DNA from: JASGDN01 sp049841275
Lineage (GTDB): Bacteria; Chloroflexota; Chloroflexia; Thermomicrobiales; UBA6265
Assembly: GCA_049841275.1 (NCBI GenBank)
Contig: JASGDN010000012.1
Location: forward strand, 18,588 to 82,587
Direction of reading: 5' to 3'
Length of the DNA stretch: 64,000 nt
The notes beneath the pieces are model-generated. The model had not been told where the DNA came from, made no database searches, and saw only the letters and a program-made list of their open reading frames with translations. Positions 1 through 8,105 of this stretch are shown here, piece by piece (positions within the stretch are counted from its first letter, which is position 1; each line of letters opens with the position of its first letter). Position numbers and translations under genes: made by a program.

Positions 1-1
1 C

Positions 2-448
2 GACAACGACGACCATGCGAAGAGTGGGTACACGACCATTCTCGATGAGGTCCAGAAGCAGGCGGATACCAGCACGCCGGAGGCGGTTTCCTTTGAGACG
101 GTCGACCTCGGAGGCGACCTGGGCGACGAGCGGACGGCCCTGCGCATGACCGGCGAGGACGCGGGGGACATCGACGGGGGCGACATTCTCGCACTGGTCG
201 TGCGCGATGGCAGCACGATCTACATGTTTACCGGTATCGCGAACACCGGCGATCCGAGCGACGCCCTGGTGGCCTTCGCCAAGGTCGTGATGGATGGCAA
301 GGCCGGCAACGATGCGGCGACATTCAATGAGGACGGTACATCGACCGGCGGCCTGTGGGACAAGTTCCCCGCGGTGGACGATCCGGTGGTCGCCGGGCTG
401 CCGTCGGTCATCGACAGCGATCCGATGACCGATGACAGTGGCGAGTAG
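2..448 (+). CDS. C-terminal part of a secreted hypothetical protein (partial)
   Basis: The reading frame is open from the left edge and ends at the TAG at 446-448, so the start and signal peptide lie outside the window. The visible 148 residues are acidic and Gly/Asp-rich. The C-terminus contains FN-x-DGTSTGGLWD-x-FP, which recurs nearly unchanged in the protein encoded at 1255-1968, so the two are paralogues separated by one gene. No enzyme motif is visible. By analogy with the complete paralogue it is probably exported, but its function is unknown. Confidence 0.7.
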   Translation, partial: DNDDHAKSGYTTILDEVQKQADTSTPEAVSFETVDLGGDLGDERTALRMTGEDAGDIDGGDILALVVRDGSTIYMFTGIANTGDPSDALVAFAKVVMDGKAGNDAATFNEDGTSTGGLWDKFPAVDDPVVAGLPSVIDSDPMTDDSGE

Positions 449-467
449 CCCCGAAGGGAGCAGCGCC

Positions 468-1118
468 ATGCGTGTGTGCCGCGCGGGACGAGACGTTCTT
501 GCGATCCTGATTGGGCTGGTGCTGGCCGTTGGGTCGTTCGCCCCCGGTTGGGCGACGGCGGTCGGGGCCGATGCACCGCCGAGCCTGCCGGGCGTGCCCG
601 CCTCCGTGACGGTGCAGGCATGGCTCACGCTGGACCTGGAGGGCGATTATCACTGGCAGTCCACGAAACTCAAGGCCGGCACACAATCGGTCGGCGTCAT
701 CCAGGTGCATCGTGGGTTCCTCATCGCCACCGACAACGCGGTGGAGGTGAGCGATCCGGCCTTCGGCATCCACGAGGTGGCGGCGGGCGGCGCAATCGCG
801 ATGGGAGAGGGCCAGCAGCTGGAGGTGATCGCGCCATCCGGACAGGCCCGGCTGATGTTCGTTGAACTCGTGGCGCCCGATGAGGCGTTCGCGAACGAGC
901 AGCCGGATTCGACGAAGGACTTCTCGGTACCGAAGGGGCGCTACACGGTGGCAGTGCTTGCCATCCCGACCGGGCCTGGCGCACCGAAACCGGCATCAGC
1001 GATCGCGAAGGCCGCCGCACCGGCCATCGCGGTCTATCCGGAAGGCGCGGGTGCCGCAACGCCCGGGGCTTCTGTCGAAGCGGCCACTTGGCTTGTGGCG
1101 CTCTTTCCTGTAGCGTGA
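468..1118 (+). CDS. Secreted hypothetical protein, possibly cupin-like
   Basis: The protein has 216 residues. The ATG at 468 follows an AAGGGAG ribosome binding site at 454-460 and lies 20 bases after the preceding gene, so the two are probably co-transcribed. Residues 1-34 form a signal peptide: a basic start, a hydrophobic core and an Ala-rich cleavage region. The mature part alternates short hydrophobic strands with Gly turns (a VIQVHRGF-like strand, then GEGQQLEVIAPSG), which resembles a small beta-barrel or cupin-like fold; this is inference from pattern only. The C-terminus is Ala-rich and hydrophobic. No catalytic residues are recognised. Confidence 0.6.
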   Translation: MRVCRAGRDVLAILIGLVLAVGSFAPGWATAVGADAPPSLPGVPASVTVQAWLTLDLEGDYHWQSTKLKAGTQSVGVIQVHRGFLIATDNAVEVSDPAFGIHEVAAGGAIAMGEGQQLEVIAPSGQARLMFVELVAPDEAFANEQPDSTKDFSVPKGRYTVAVLAIPTGPGAPKPASAIAKAAAPAIAVYPEGAGAATPGASVEAATWLVALFPVA

Positions 1119-1254
1119 GCGGTGGCGCTATTCATGCGCCTCCGAATGCCGGACGGGAACCATTCGCCATCGGTTGGCGTTACCGTCCGGGACGCGCCTC
1201 GTCCGGGTGGGCAGGCGTGATATGGTCGGTCTAGTCCATGAGGGGACATTCGTG

Positions 1255-1968
1255 ATGATCGAAACACGACGACGCGGTTTGCTGTCGCTGGTGGCTGTAC
1301 TGGCCATCTTCGGGGTGGCATTGCACGGGCCGCTGCAGGTCGCGGCGCAGGACGATCCCGTTGGCGATTCGTTCGACTTCAACAAGCTCGACGGATTCCA
1401 GCGTGGCGCTGGCCGCACCTACATGGGCGATCTTTCCTCGCTCTTCGGCGGCCTCGATACGCTGGGCACGCCGGGCGCCGAGATCGAGACGCCGGACGTG
1501 TCCGAGCTCGGTCTGTTCATGATCGGCGGCTTCGTCGTTCAGTTCGACAACAGCGATCATGCCTCGTCCAGTCTCGACAAGATCACGGACGAGATGACGC
1601 AGGGGTCCGACGACGAGGACTTCACCTTCTCCGAGAAGGATATCGACAAGATCGGCGACAAGAGCAAGGCCTATACGGGCAGCTACTCTGATGAGGGGAT
1701 CGACGGAACGGCTGTCGCGATCATCGCCCAGAAGGGCGAGTACGTGTATGCCGTGGTGGCCATCTCCTTCGGATCGGATCCGACCGATGATGCGACGTCC
1801 TTCGTGAAGGACATGACGGACAAGAAGCCGGGCGATGGCGATGGCACCTTCAACGCCGACGGCACCTCGACCGGCGGCCTCTGGGACGTCTTCCCGGCCA
1901 GCGATGCCGATTACCTCAAGGGTCTGGCGCCGATGGCAGACGTGGATCTCGCCCAGGGCACCGAGTAG
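1255..1968 (+). CDS. Secreted hypothetical protein, paralogue of the gene at the left edge
   Basis: The protein has 237 residues from the ATG at 1255; a GAGGGGAC ribosome binding site lies at 1240-1246, and a GTG one codon upstream is the alternative. Residues 1-28 are a signal peptide (three Arg, a Leu/Val/Ala core, cleavage after VAAQ). The mature protein is Asp/Lys-rich and ends with the FN-x-DGTSTGGLWD-x-FP block shared with the gene at 2-448. This suggests tandem duplication with the 468-1118 gene between the copies. No known domain is recognised. Confidence 0.7.
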   Translation: MIETRRRGLLSLVAVLAIFGVALHGPLQVAAQDDPVGDSFDFNKLDGFQRGAGRTYMGDLSSLFGGLDTLGTPGAEIETPDVSELGLFMIGGFVVQFDNSDHASSSLDKITDEMTQGSDDEDFTFSEKDIDKIGDKSKAYTGSYSDEGIDGTAVAIIAQKGEYVYAVVAISFGSDPTDDATSFVKDMTDKKPGDGDGTFNADGTSTGGLWDVFPASDADYLKGLAPMADVDLAQGTE

Positions 1969-2012
1969 CATCCGGGCGTGATTCGGCCACGTGCCGATTC
2001 GCGGAGGAACGA

Positions 2013-2048
2013 GAAGCGGGCATCCGGACCATTCCGGATGCCCGCTTC
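2013..2048. terminator. Bidirectional stem-loop terminator
   Basis: Perfect 15-bp arms (GAAGCGGGCATCCGG and its complement) enclose a six-base loop at 2028-2033. It sits between the convergent ends of the genes at 1968 (+) and 2066 (-). There is no strong T-run, so factor independence is uncertain. Confidence 0.65.
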
Positions 2049-2065
2049 GTCGTCTGCGGATGCGA

Positions 2066-2677
2066 TTACCGATCGGGGGCGCGAGCCTCGCCGAGCGTCG
2101 CCATCAGCCGGTTCGCGTTGGCGAAGATCGCAGCCGCGTTCGTGATATCCAGCAGGTGCAGGTCCGTCAGGCCGAGGTCCCGAAGCGGCTGCAGGTCGGC
2201 TGGGCCGACCGCCTCCGGATGGAGCGCCAGTGTGGCTGCATAGTCCACGATCGCCCGTTCGCGTGGCGGCAGGTCGGCATTCGGCCCGTCGTCCAGCAGG
2301 TGCTGGACCGTCTCCCGTTCCTTCACCAGCGCCGAATAGGCGCGTGAATGCACCGACGCGCAGTAGATGCAACTCGTGACCCGGGAGGTCGCCGTCGCGG
2401 CCAGTTCGCGGTCGGCGCGTGGGCCGCGCCCTTCCTGTTCGTCCGAGAGGATGTTGCCGTAGAGGGCCATCCGTGCGCGCAGGGAACCGGGATCGTGTGC
2501 GAGCGTCGCCCAGTAGGCGCGTCCCTGGCGGGCGGTGGTGATGGCATCCACCGCGGCCAGTTGCTCCGGTGTGGCGTCGATCTCATCAACCGTCTCCAGC
2601 CAGGGGCGCCAGTCGAGCACGCGCTGGGTGAACGTCACCTGGCGGTGCGTGGCTGGGGTGGGATTCGACTCGGTCAT
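2066..2677 (-). CDS. AhpD-like peroxidase-related protein (Avi_7169-type CMD protein)
   Basis: The protein has 203 residues and belongs to the carboxymuconolactone decarboxylase/AhpD-like superfamily. The redox motif CIYC, followed by A-S-V-H-S-R, sits near residue 112 and is the usual CxxC-x3-H site of alkylhydroperoxidase-type proteins. The start ATG (2675-2677) overlaps the stop of the upstream CMD gene as ATGA, so translation is coupled. As I recall the families, this matches the alkylhydroperoxidase-domain Avi_7169 group, which is usually found beside an Avi_7170-type CMD protein and a peptide-type ABC importer, as here. The substrate is unknown. The SAM riboswitch upstream of the operon suggests a sulfur-compound context. 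Confidence 0.8.
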   Translation of the reverse strand: MTESNPTPATHRQVTFTQRVLDWRPWLETVDEIDATPEQLAAVDAITTARQGRAYWATLAHDPGSLRARMALYGNILSDEQEGRGPRADRELAATATSRVTSCIYCASVHSRAYSALVKERETVQHLLDDGPNADLPPRERAIVDYAATLALHPEAVGPADLQPLRDLGLTDLHLLDITNAAAIFANANRLMATLGEARAPDR

Positions 2678-3171
2678 CGAGGTGCTCCGATCGCGCGCAG
2701 GCCGGCCAGCAGCCGCGCCTGGTAGTGGACAAACGCGATGAGTTGGGAGAGGGCGATCACCTCGCCGTGCGTCAGCCCGGCGTTGAACAGGTCCTGCACA
2801 TCGTCTGCCGTTGCAAAATCGGGATGCTCGTTGACGAGCGCCACCCTGCGCAGCATCGCCTGGACGCGCCGCGAATCGAGCACATCCTTGGTGATGCCGC
2901 CGCGTTCGGCGAGCAGCGCGCCGTACCAGCTGTCGAGGGCCGGACTGGGGATGCGCTCGGCCACGCGCTGGGCGATCAGCGCGCGCTCGGCCAGGGAAAG
3001 GCCATTCTCGGCGTCCGGCGTGGGGGAGAGAACGGCGTCGTAGTAGTCGCCGATCTGGGTGAAGATGTCCGGAACCTGCGCGCGGAGCGTCTCGATGGCC
3101 GGATTGCCGGTGAAGCCGCCGATGGCAAACGTGATGTCGGGCGTGTCGTGAGGCGATGTGGGTTCGGTCAT
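2674..3171 (-). CDS. CMD-domain protein (Avi_7170-type), partner of the downstream CMD gene
   Basis: The protein has 165 residues from the ATG at 3171; a GGAGGGCTC stretch lies just upstream. The sequence is helical, with LAERALIAQRVAER and a C-terminal LTHGEVIALSQLIAFVHYQ segment typical of the CMD fold. It has no CxxC, so it is probably the non-redox partner of the CxxC-bearing protein whose ATG overlaps its stop. The Avi_7170/Avi_7169 pairing is known from other genomes; the physiological reaction is not established. A 514-base gap with a dispersed repeat separates it from the binding-protein gene upstream, so it may be read through from the riboswitch promoter or have its own start site. 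Confidence 0.75.
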   Translation of the reverse strand: MTEPTSPHDTPDITFAIGGFTGNPAIETLRAQVPDIFTQIGDYYDAVLSPTPDAENGLSLAERALIAQRVAERIPSPALDSWYGALLAERGGITKDVLDSRRVQAMLRRVALVNEHPDFATADDVQDLFNAGLTHGEVIALSQLIAFVHYQARLLAGLRAIGAPR

Positions 3172-3340
3172 GAGCCCTCCTGGGCGTGTCGCGGGATCAT
3201 GGATCGATTGTAGGCGCGAATGCCGTCGTTGCGGCGACCGGGCTGACCGGGCAGGCATGCGATCCGGAAGGTTGGCCGGTGGGCGCGGGCCGGTTTGCCT
3301 CACGCGGCATTCGCGAATCCGCGTGACAACAGAACATAAC

Positions 3341-3535
3341 ATGTCATCCTGAGCGAAGCGAAGGACCCCCGCGCGAAGCGCTATCGACCGTAGGTCGATC
3401 TCCGAAGCGGCGTCTGGAGCATCCCCCTCGCGCCCAAACGGGCCGAAAGCGCGGTATTGTCCATGCTCGCCTTCATGTCCGGCTGCGCCGGACGCGCTTC
3501 GCGCAGGGGTGTTTCGCTCCGCTCAACATGACATG
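3341..3535. repeat. MITE-like dispersed repeat with imperfect inverted ends
   Basis: The left end (3341-3380, starting ATGTCATCCTGAGCGAAGCG) and the right end (3494-3535, ending CGCTCAACATGACAT) are imperfect inverted complements of about 40 bp around a 115-bp centre. There is no coding capacity. A contracted copy lies at 35205-35231. It occupies most of the 514-base gap between the CMD pair (3171) and the ABC binding protein (3686); nothing else is recognisable in that gap. Confidence 0.7.
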
Positions 3536-3685
3536 CAAGGTGAGTGTACGCCGGGCATCGCGAATGCCAAGTAATGCAAGGCGCGGCAACAGCGCCGTGC
3601 TGGCACGAGCCGGCGCTCCCGTTCGTGGTGCTGGGGCGGCCATTCCCCGCCCCGGCGTCTCCCTTCCCCAGGGGCGTCGTGGATG

Positions 3686-5425
3686 TCAGTCGTGCTTGAG
3701 GATGTAGATCGTCTCGAATGACGGCGCGTAGGCGATGTGCTGGGTCAGACCCTGCACGTAGGGCCGCGATGCAATGATCGTCTCCTGGTCGAAGAGTGGG
3801 GCGATCGGCACATCGTTGTTTCCGATGGCCTGGATCTGCCTGTAGAGCTCGGCTTGCTTCGCGGGATCGAGTTCGACCTGCGCCTCGTTCAGGAGCTTCT
3901 CGACTTCCGGATTGTTGTAGCCCCCATGGTTCGTCTTCTGGAGCGCGGAATCCGCCCCCAGCGTGCGGCGCAGGATGTAGTTTGGGTCGCCCGTCGCCCA
4001 GCAGTTGTTCGAGATCGCGACGTCGTAGTTGCCCTGTGTCAGTGTCTCCGTCACCGCCGCCGATTCCTGCTGCTTCAGCGTCACGTCGAAACCGATCGGC
4101 TGGAGGATCGCCTGCAGGTAGGTTGCCATCAGGGGATACGGCCAGCCCAGCAGGTTCTGGCCCGGCGGGTTGAAGAGCAGCTCAACCTTCACGCGCTGGC
4201 CGCCCGTCGCTTCATTCAGCAGTTGTTTCGCTTTCTCCGGATCGTATTGGACCTGCTGCGACGGATCATCGTTGAAGAAGGTGCTGTCTGCGGCCAGCAG
4301 GACACTCTTGGCAGGGATGCCGTAGCCGTAGAGCAGGTCCTTCACGAACGCATCGCGGTCGATCGCCAGGCTGAGCGCCTGCCGGATGCGGACATCGTCG
4401 AAGGGGGCCTTCGTGCCGTTGAAGAGGAGGTAGGTGTTGCAGGCGGTTGGGAAGTGCTGGACGACATAATTGTCGTCGCCAGAGATCTCGCCGGCCTGTG
4501 CCGGAAGCACCGCGCCAAGTTCGACCAGCGCATCGACCTCACCCGCCTTCAGCGCCGAGAGCCGCGAGTTCTCGTCCGGGTACGTCCGAATCGTGATCTT
4601 CGTCAGGGTCGGCTTCTCCTTCCAATAGTTCTCGTTCTGCTCCAGCACGATGTACTGGTCGCGCTTCCAGTCGACGACCTTGTAGGGACCTGTGCCGATC
4701 GGGAGGCCGGTGAAATTCGAGTTCTCATCGAACTGGCCCGGCCAGAACTGGGCACTGTAGTGGTTCGAAATTGCGTAGGGCAGGAGTGGACGCGGTTCCT
4801 TGTACGACAGCGAGACGGTGTAGTCGTCAACGCGCGTCACCACCGGATCGCCGTAGATCTCCTCGTAGTTGATGCCGCCGAGGTAGAGTGACGGGCGGCC
4901 GCTGGAGGCCTTTGCGTGGGCGATGCTGCCGATCAGGGAGTCGGCGTTGTACTTCTCGCCGTTGGAGAAGTTCACGTCGTCGCGCAGGTGGAAGGTCCAG
5001 GTCAGGCCGTCCGGACTCAGGTCCCAGCTCTTGGCAAGGCCAGGCACGAGGTTGAAATTGTCGTCGTAGTCGATCAGCGGCTCCCAGATTTGCAGCGAGG
5101 CGTGGGCGTACCAGAAGTCCTCTTCACCGTTCACCAGGAAGCGATTGACGCCGACGGTGATCTCCTGCTTGTCGGCCAGCGACTGGCCCTCTTCGAGATG
5201 GATCCAGCTTGGTGTTGCTTCCTGCGCATTCGCGCGGCTCACCAGCAGGTTCGACGAGAGCAGGACGAGACTGAGCAGGACCGCGAACAAGCGGAGGGTA
5301 ATGCTCAGCGGCGATGCGGCCAGATCGAGGGTGATCGCTGTCGGTGAGGTGCCGGAGACGGTGTTCGGGTTGCGTGTGGAAGCGCTCAGGTCGAGTGCGA
5401 GGGAACGGGTAGCGTGCGTGTCCAT
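3686..5425 (-). CDS. Peptide/nickel-type ABC transporter substrate-binding protein (SBP_bac_5)
   Basis: The protein has 579 residues. The ATG at 5425 follows GGAGGAG about nine bases upstream. It has a long N-terminal stretch, then a hydrophobic signal segment (residues about 42-66) ending at ANAQEA. The body shows the family-5 landmarks: LxPGLAKSWDLSPDGLTWTFHLRDDVNFSNG near residue 110, GTGPYKV, VRIRQALSLAIDRD, and a C-terminal LYRQIQ/APLFDQE region. It should capture the ligand outside the cell and deliver it to the two permeases encoded just upstream in the operon. The operon begins with a SAM-I riboswitch, so the ligand is more likely a sulfur-containing compound than a generic peptide (inference). 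No ATPase gene is in the window. Confidence 0.88.
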   Translation of the reverse strand: MDTHATRSLALDLSASTRNPNTVSGTSPTAITLDLAASPLSITLRLFAVLLSLVLLSSNLLVSRANAQEATPSWIHLEEGQSLADKQEITVGVNRFLVNGEEDFWYAHASLQIWEPLIDYDDNFNLVPGLAKSWDLSPDGLTWTFHLRDDVNFSNGEKYNADSLIGSIAHAKASSGRPSLYLGGINYEEIYGDPVVTRVDDYTVSLSYKEPRPLLPYAISNHYSAQFWPGQFDENSNFTGLPIGTGPYKVVDWKRDQYIVLEQNENYWKEKPTLTKITIRTYPDENSRLSALKAGEVDALVELGAVLPAQAGEISGDDNYVVQHFPTACNTYLLFNGTKAPFDDVRIRQALSLAIDRDAFVKDLLYGYGIPAKSVLLAADSTFFNDDPSQQVQYDPEKAKQLLNEATGGQRVKVELLFNPPGQNLLGWPYPLMATYLQAILQPIGFDVTLKQQESAAVTETLTQGNYDVAISNNCWATGDPNYILRRTLGADSALQKTNHGGYNNPEVEKLLNEAQVELDPAKQAELYRQIQAIGNNDVPIAPLFDQETIIASRPYVQGLTQHIAYAPSFETIYILKHD

Positions 5426-5544
5426 GAACCGAAGACTCCTCCACCGGTGCGATGACGATTGCCAGAAGGTCCCACGAGTGATGCGACAGGGTGAGAAACG
5501 CGAGGGTTTGAAAAGCCGATCAGATCGGTCCTTTGCGGTGGCGA

Positions 5545-6492
5545 CTATCCCTTTGCCTTGACGACGTGCGAGCTCCGGACATCGACCAGGTCTCGGATCG
5601 CGTCGCCGAGCAAGTTGCTCGTCAGTGCCACCAGCGTGATGCAGAGTCCGGGCGCGATCACCAGCCACGGGAACTGCCCGAAATACTGTCGGGCGTCGTT
5701 CAGCATCGTGCCCCAGTCGGCGGTCGGCGGCTGCACGCCGAGGCCGAGGAAGCTGAGGCTGGTGACGGTGAGGATGTTCGCGCCCAGATCGAGCGTCGCG
5801 ATCACCACCACGGTTGTCGCCAGGTTCGGCACCAGATGCCGGAGCAGGATGCGCGGCGTGCTCGCGCCCAGCGAGATCGCGGCATCGACGTACAGTTGTT
5901 CCCGCAGCGAGAGGATGGCCGCCCGGAAGACGCGCGCCTGCCCCACCCAGCCCGCGCCGATCAACGCGACCAGGAGCGTGCTCGTTCCTGGCCCGAGGAT
6001 GCCAAGGATCGCCAGCGTCAGCAGCAGACTCGGTAGGGAAAGCAAAACGGTGAGCACGGTCGAGATGGCGGCATCCACCTTGCCACCGAAGTAGCCGGTA
6101 ACCACGCCCACCGCCAACCCGATGACGACGGTGCCGAGTGTCGCGATCGCCGACATTGCCAGCGTCACGCGACCACCGTGCAGCAGGCGGCTGAATTGAT
6201 CCCGCCCGAGTTGGTCGGTGCCCAGCAGATGATCCCAACCAGGCTTCGCGAGCTGGTTCGGCATGTCCAGCGCATTCGGGTCGTAGGGCGAGATCCAGGG
6301 TGCGAGCACTGCCGCCAGCACGAAGACGAGGAGGATTGCGCTGGGCACGCCTACCGCCCAGTAGCGGCGCAGATCGCGCTTCTGGGGCCGGACGTTCGCA
6401 TCGGCGTGGCGCGCCAGCCAGCCGGACGCCGGTCCGCCGTGCGTGGCGATCCCGGCTGGGGCCGGTGTTGCGGACAGGGGAGTGGAACTCAT
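5545..6492 (-). CDS. ABC transporter permease, DppC-like
   Basis: The protein has 315 residues from the ATG at 6492, which overlaps the stop of the upstream permease gene (ATGA). After a 45-residue cytoplasmic N-terminus come six membrane segments. The signature GTDQLGRDQFSRLLHG of DppC-type permeases is near residue 93, and the EAA loop reads DAAISLGASTPRILLRHLVPN. It forms a membrane heterodimer with the DppB-like partner. A much longer in-frame extension upstream overlaps that partner gene and is rejected as a start. Confidence 0.92.
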   Translation of the reverse strand: MSSTPLSATPAPAGIATHGGPASGWLARHADANVRPQKRDLRRYWAVGVPSAILLVFVLAAVLAPWISPYDPNALDMPNQLAKPGWDHLLGTDQLGRDQFSRLLHGGRVTLAMSAIATLGTVVIGLAVGVVTGYFGGKVDAAISTVLTVLLSLPSLLLTLAILGILGPGTSTLLVALIGAGWVGQARVFRAAILSLREQLYVDAAISLGASTPRILLRHLVPNLATTVVVIATLDLGANILTVTSLSFLGLGVQPPTADWGTMLNDARQYFGQFPWLVIAPGLCITLVALTSNLLGDAIRDLVDVRSSHVVKAKG

Positions 6493-7433
6493 CGGGACGT
6501 GCCTCCGCCGAGCTTGATCCGTGGGTCGAGCACCGCGTAGCTGACGTCGGTGACGAGGTTGACGACGATGAACGAGACGCCGGTGATGAGGACGTACGCG
6601 CCGATCACCGGCAGGTCGCGCCCCGAGATGGACGCCAGCAGCGTGCTGCCGAGACCTGGCCAGGAGAAGATCGACTCGATCACGATGGCTCCGGCGAGGA
6701 TCTGGCCGAAGCGAAGGCCGAGCAGCGTGAGGATCGGCAGCAGCGCGTTCGGCAGTGCGTGCCGGAACACGAGCGTCCATTCCGCCAGGCCCTTCGCACG
6801 GGCGGTTCGCACGAAGTCCTGCCGCCAGACGTCGATCACGGCGGAGCGGGTGAAGCGCATCAGGCTCGCCGCTGGACCGCATCCCAGCGCGATGACCGGA
6901 AGGATCAGGTACCGTACGCCGCCGTATCCGGCGACGGGCAGCCATTTCAGCTTCTCGGAGACGATCACGATCAGGATCAGCGCGAGCCAGAACGAGGGGA
7001 TTGCCGCCAGGAAGAGGCTCACGGTTCTCCCCGCGAGATCGAGCTTGCTGCCCGCGTTCAGCCCGAAGACGATGCCCAGGCCAACACCCACGATGGTGGA
7101 CGCGACGAACGCCGTCACACCGAGGCGCAAGGTCGGCCCCAGGCGCTCGCCGATGATCTCGGAGACGGGCCGCCCGGAGAGGAACGATGTGCCGAGATCG
7201 CCCTGCGCCAGGTTGACCACCCAGCGTCCGTAGCGGATGACGAGCGGATCGTTCAGCCCCAGCTTTTCGCGGTACTCCGCGATCGCCTCGGCGGTAGGCT
7301 CGACGCCACCGGCCCGCAACGCCGCTTCCGCCGGATCGCCTTTGGAGGCGCTGGTGAGGAGGAATGCGGCGAGCGTCAGGAAGATCAGGGTGGGAATCGC
7401 GAGGGCGGCGCGACGAAGGATATAGGTTCCCAT
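6489..7433 (-). CDS. ABC transporter permease, DppB-like
   Basis: The protein has 314 residues, starting MGTYILRRA as is typical of DppB permeases. It has the GLNDPLVIRYGRW linker and GDLGTSFLSGRPV, six membrane segments, and an EAA loop FVRTARAKGLAEWTLVFRHALPN. It is the first gene of the minus-strand operon. Its 490-nt leader carries the SAM-I aptamer (7784-7900) and a terminator (7707-7743), so transcription of this importer is expected to fall when S-adenosylmethionine is plentiful. The cognate ATP-binding subunit is not encoded nearby. Confidence 0.92.
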   Translation of the reverse strand: MGTYILRRAALAIPTLIFLTLAAFLLTSASKGDPAEAALRAGGVEPTAEAIAEYREKLGLNDPLVIRYGRWVVNLAQGDLGTSFLSGRPVSEIIGERLGPTLRLGVTAFVASTIVGVGLGIVFGLNAGSKLDLAGRTVSLFLAAIPSFWLALILIVIVSEKLKWLPVAGYGGVRYLILPVIALGCGPAASLMRFTRSAVIDVWRQDFVRTARAKGLAEWTLVFRHALPNALLPILTLLGLRFGQILAGAIVIESIFSWPGLGSTLLASISGRDLPVIGAYVLITGVSFIVVNLVTDVSYAVLDPRIKLGGGTSR

Positions 7434-7706
7434 GCAGACTCCGGGGCGCGATGGGTATACGAACCCAAGCCCATCGCCATTGGCGGCGAGCGGCCGGGTT
7501 GGTCGGATGTGGCTGGGTTCGGATCAGGCGATGGAGTCGCCGCTGGTACACGATTCGCTGGGGCGCCGGAATGTGGCGAGCGGAAAGCGTCCTGGCCAGA
7601 ACAGGCGTGTCGTCGTCTCCGCGACGCTGACGGGCGGCATCGTCGTGATGCGTTGTCCAATTCTGGCGACGATCGGCGACATGACGCGCTCCGTGCGGAA
7701 GGCGTG

Positions 7707-7743
7707 AAAAAACGCCCGCTTCCGTGCTGGCAGAAGAGGCGTT
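7707..7743 (-). terminator. Intrinsic terminator of the SAM riboswitch expression platform
   Basis: Read on the minus strand, AACGCC pairs with GGCGTT and an inner CTTC pairs with GAAG around a short loop, followed at once by a six-base T-run. The 5' arm (7739-7743) can instead pair with 7775-7779 just after the aptamer, giving an antiterminator that excludes the terminator. This is the expected on/off layout of S-box leaders. Confidence 0.8.
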
Positions 7744-7783
7744 GGTTCGGATCGGCCGGTTGGGACCGGTGGCGAACGCATTC

Positions 7784-7900
7784 CTCATCGCTCAGCGTGA
7801 CTGCTGATCGGCATTAGCACCTTCCCGGCGCCGTCGTTGGAGGGATTCCGGGGGGTTGCTGGAGCGTCTTTGGGCCGTTCCCTCAGCTCCTCTTGATGAG
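7784..7900 (-). promoter_or_regulatory. SAM-I (S-box) riboswitch aptamer
   Basis: On the minus strand the conserved S-box blocks appear in order. P1 5' strand CTCATC (7895-7900) leads into AAGAGGAGCTGAGGGA, then GGCCC, then CCAGCAACC, then AAGGTGCTAATGCC, a short CAGC/GCTG hairpin (P4), and the P1 3' strand GATGAG (7784-7789). The order, spacing and the six-pair P1 closure match the known SAM-I family closely. SAM binding should stabilise P1, free the terminator at 7707-7743 and switch off the ABC importer operon. A promoter lies immediately upstream. Confidence 0.92.
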
Positions 7901-8105
7901 ACATCGTGCGATATGCGGTTGTTGAAATGACGTTACCTGAGCAAAGCAGGTATGTCAAGGGGAGCGGCTATCCGAATGAAAGTAATTGTCCTTGCAGAGC
8001 ATCCTGGAGATGGCGGCGGTACACTCAGGGGAACCAGGACACGACGTGCCGCATTGTTACAGCAGCGAGGGGGGCACATGCCTGGAGGGACGGAGGGGCC
8101 GAGAG
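7901..8105. other. Divergent intergenic region
   Basis: This region separates the riboswitch operon (minus) from the secreted-protein gene (plus). It holds the minus-strand promoter described above. No clear plus-strand promoter was recognised, and no gene is apparent. Confidence 0.4.
7930..7958 (-). promoter_or_regulatory. Promoter of the riboswitch-controlled operon
   Basis: On the minus strand TTGACA (7953-7958) is separated by 17 bases from TAACGT (7930-7935). Transcription from it would start about 20-25 bases before the aptamer. The spacer holds an imperfect palindrome, CCTGC-TTTGC-TCAGG. Confidence 0.6.

Noticed and set aside
7756..7772. GGTTGGGACCGG-like segment resembling a T-box core on the plus strand
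   Set aside because: There is no stem I, specifier loop or antiterminator on the plus strand; the stretch is explained as part of the minus-strand SAM riboswitch expression platform.
6493..7788. 430-residue upstream extension of the DppC-like frame
   Set aside because: It overlaps the DppB-like gene entirely, is composed of Arg/Pro-rich noise, and a good start exists at 6492 with ATGA coupling.
6300..7817. Long plus-strand open frame opposite the two permease genes and riboswitch
   Set aside because: It is fully antisense to strongly supported permeases, rich in Arg/Gly/Asp with no motif; a typical GC-driven shadow frame.
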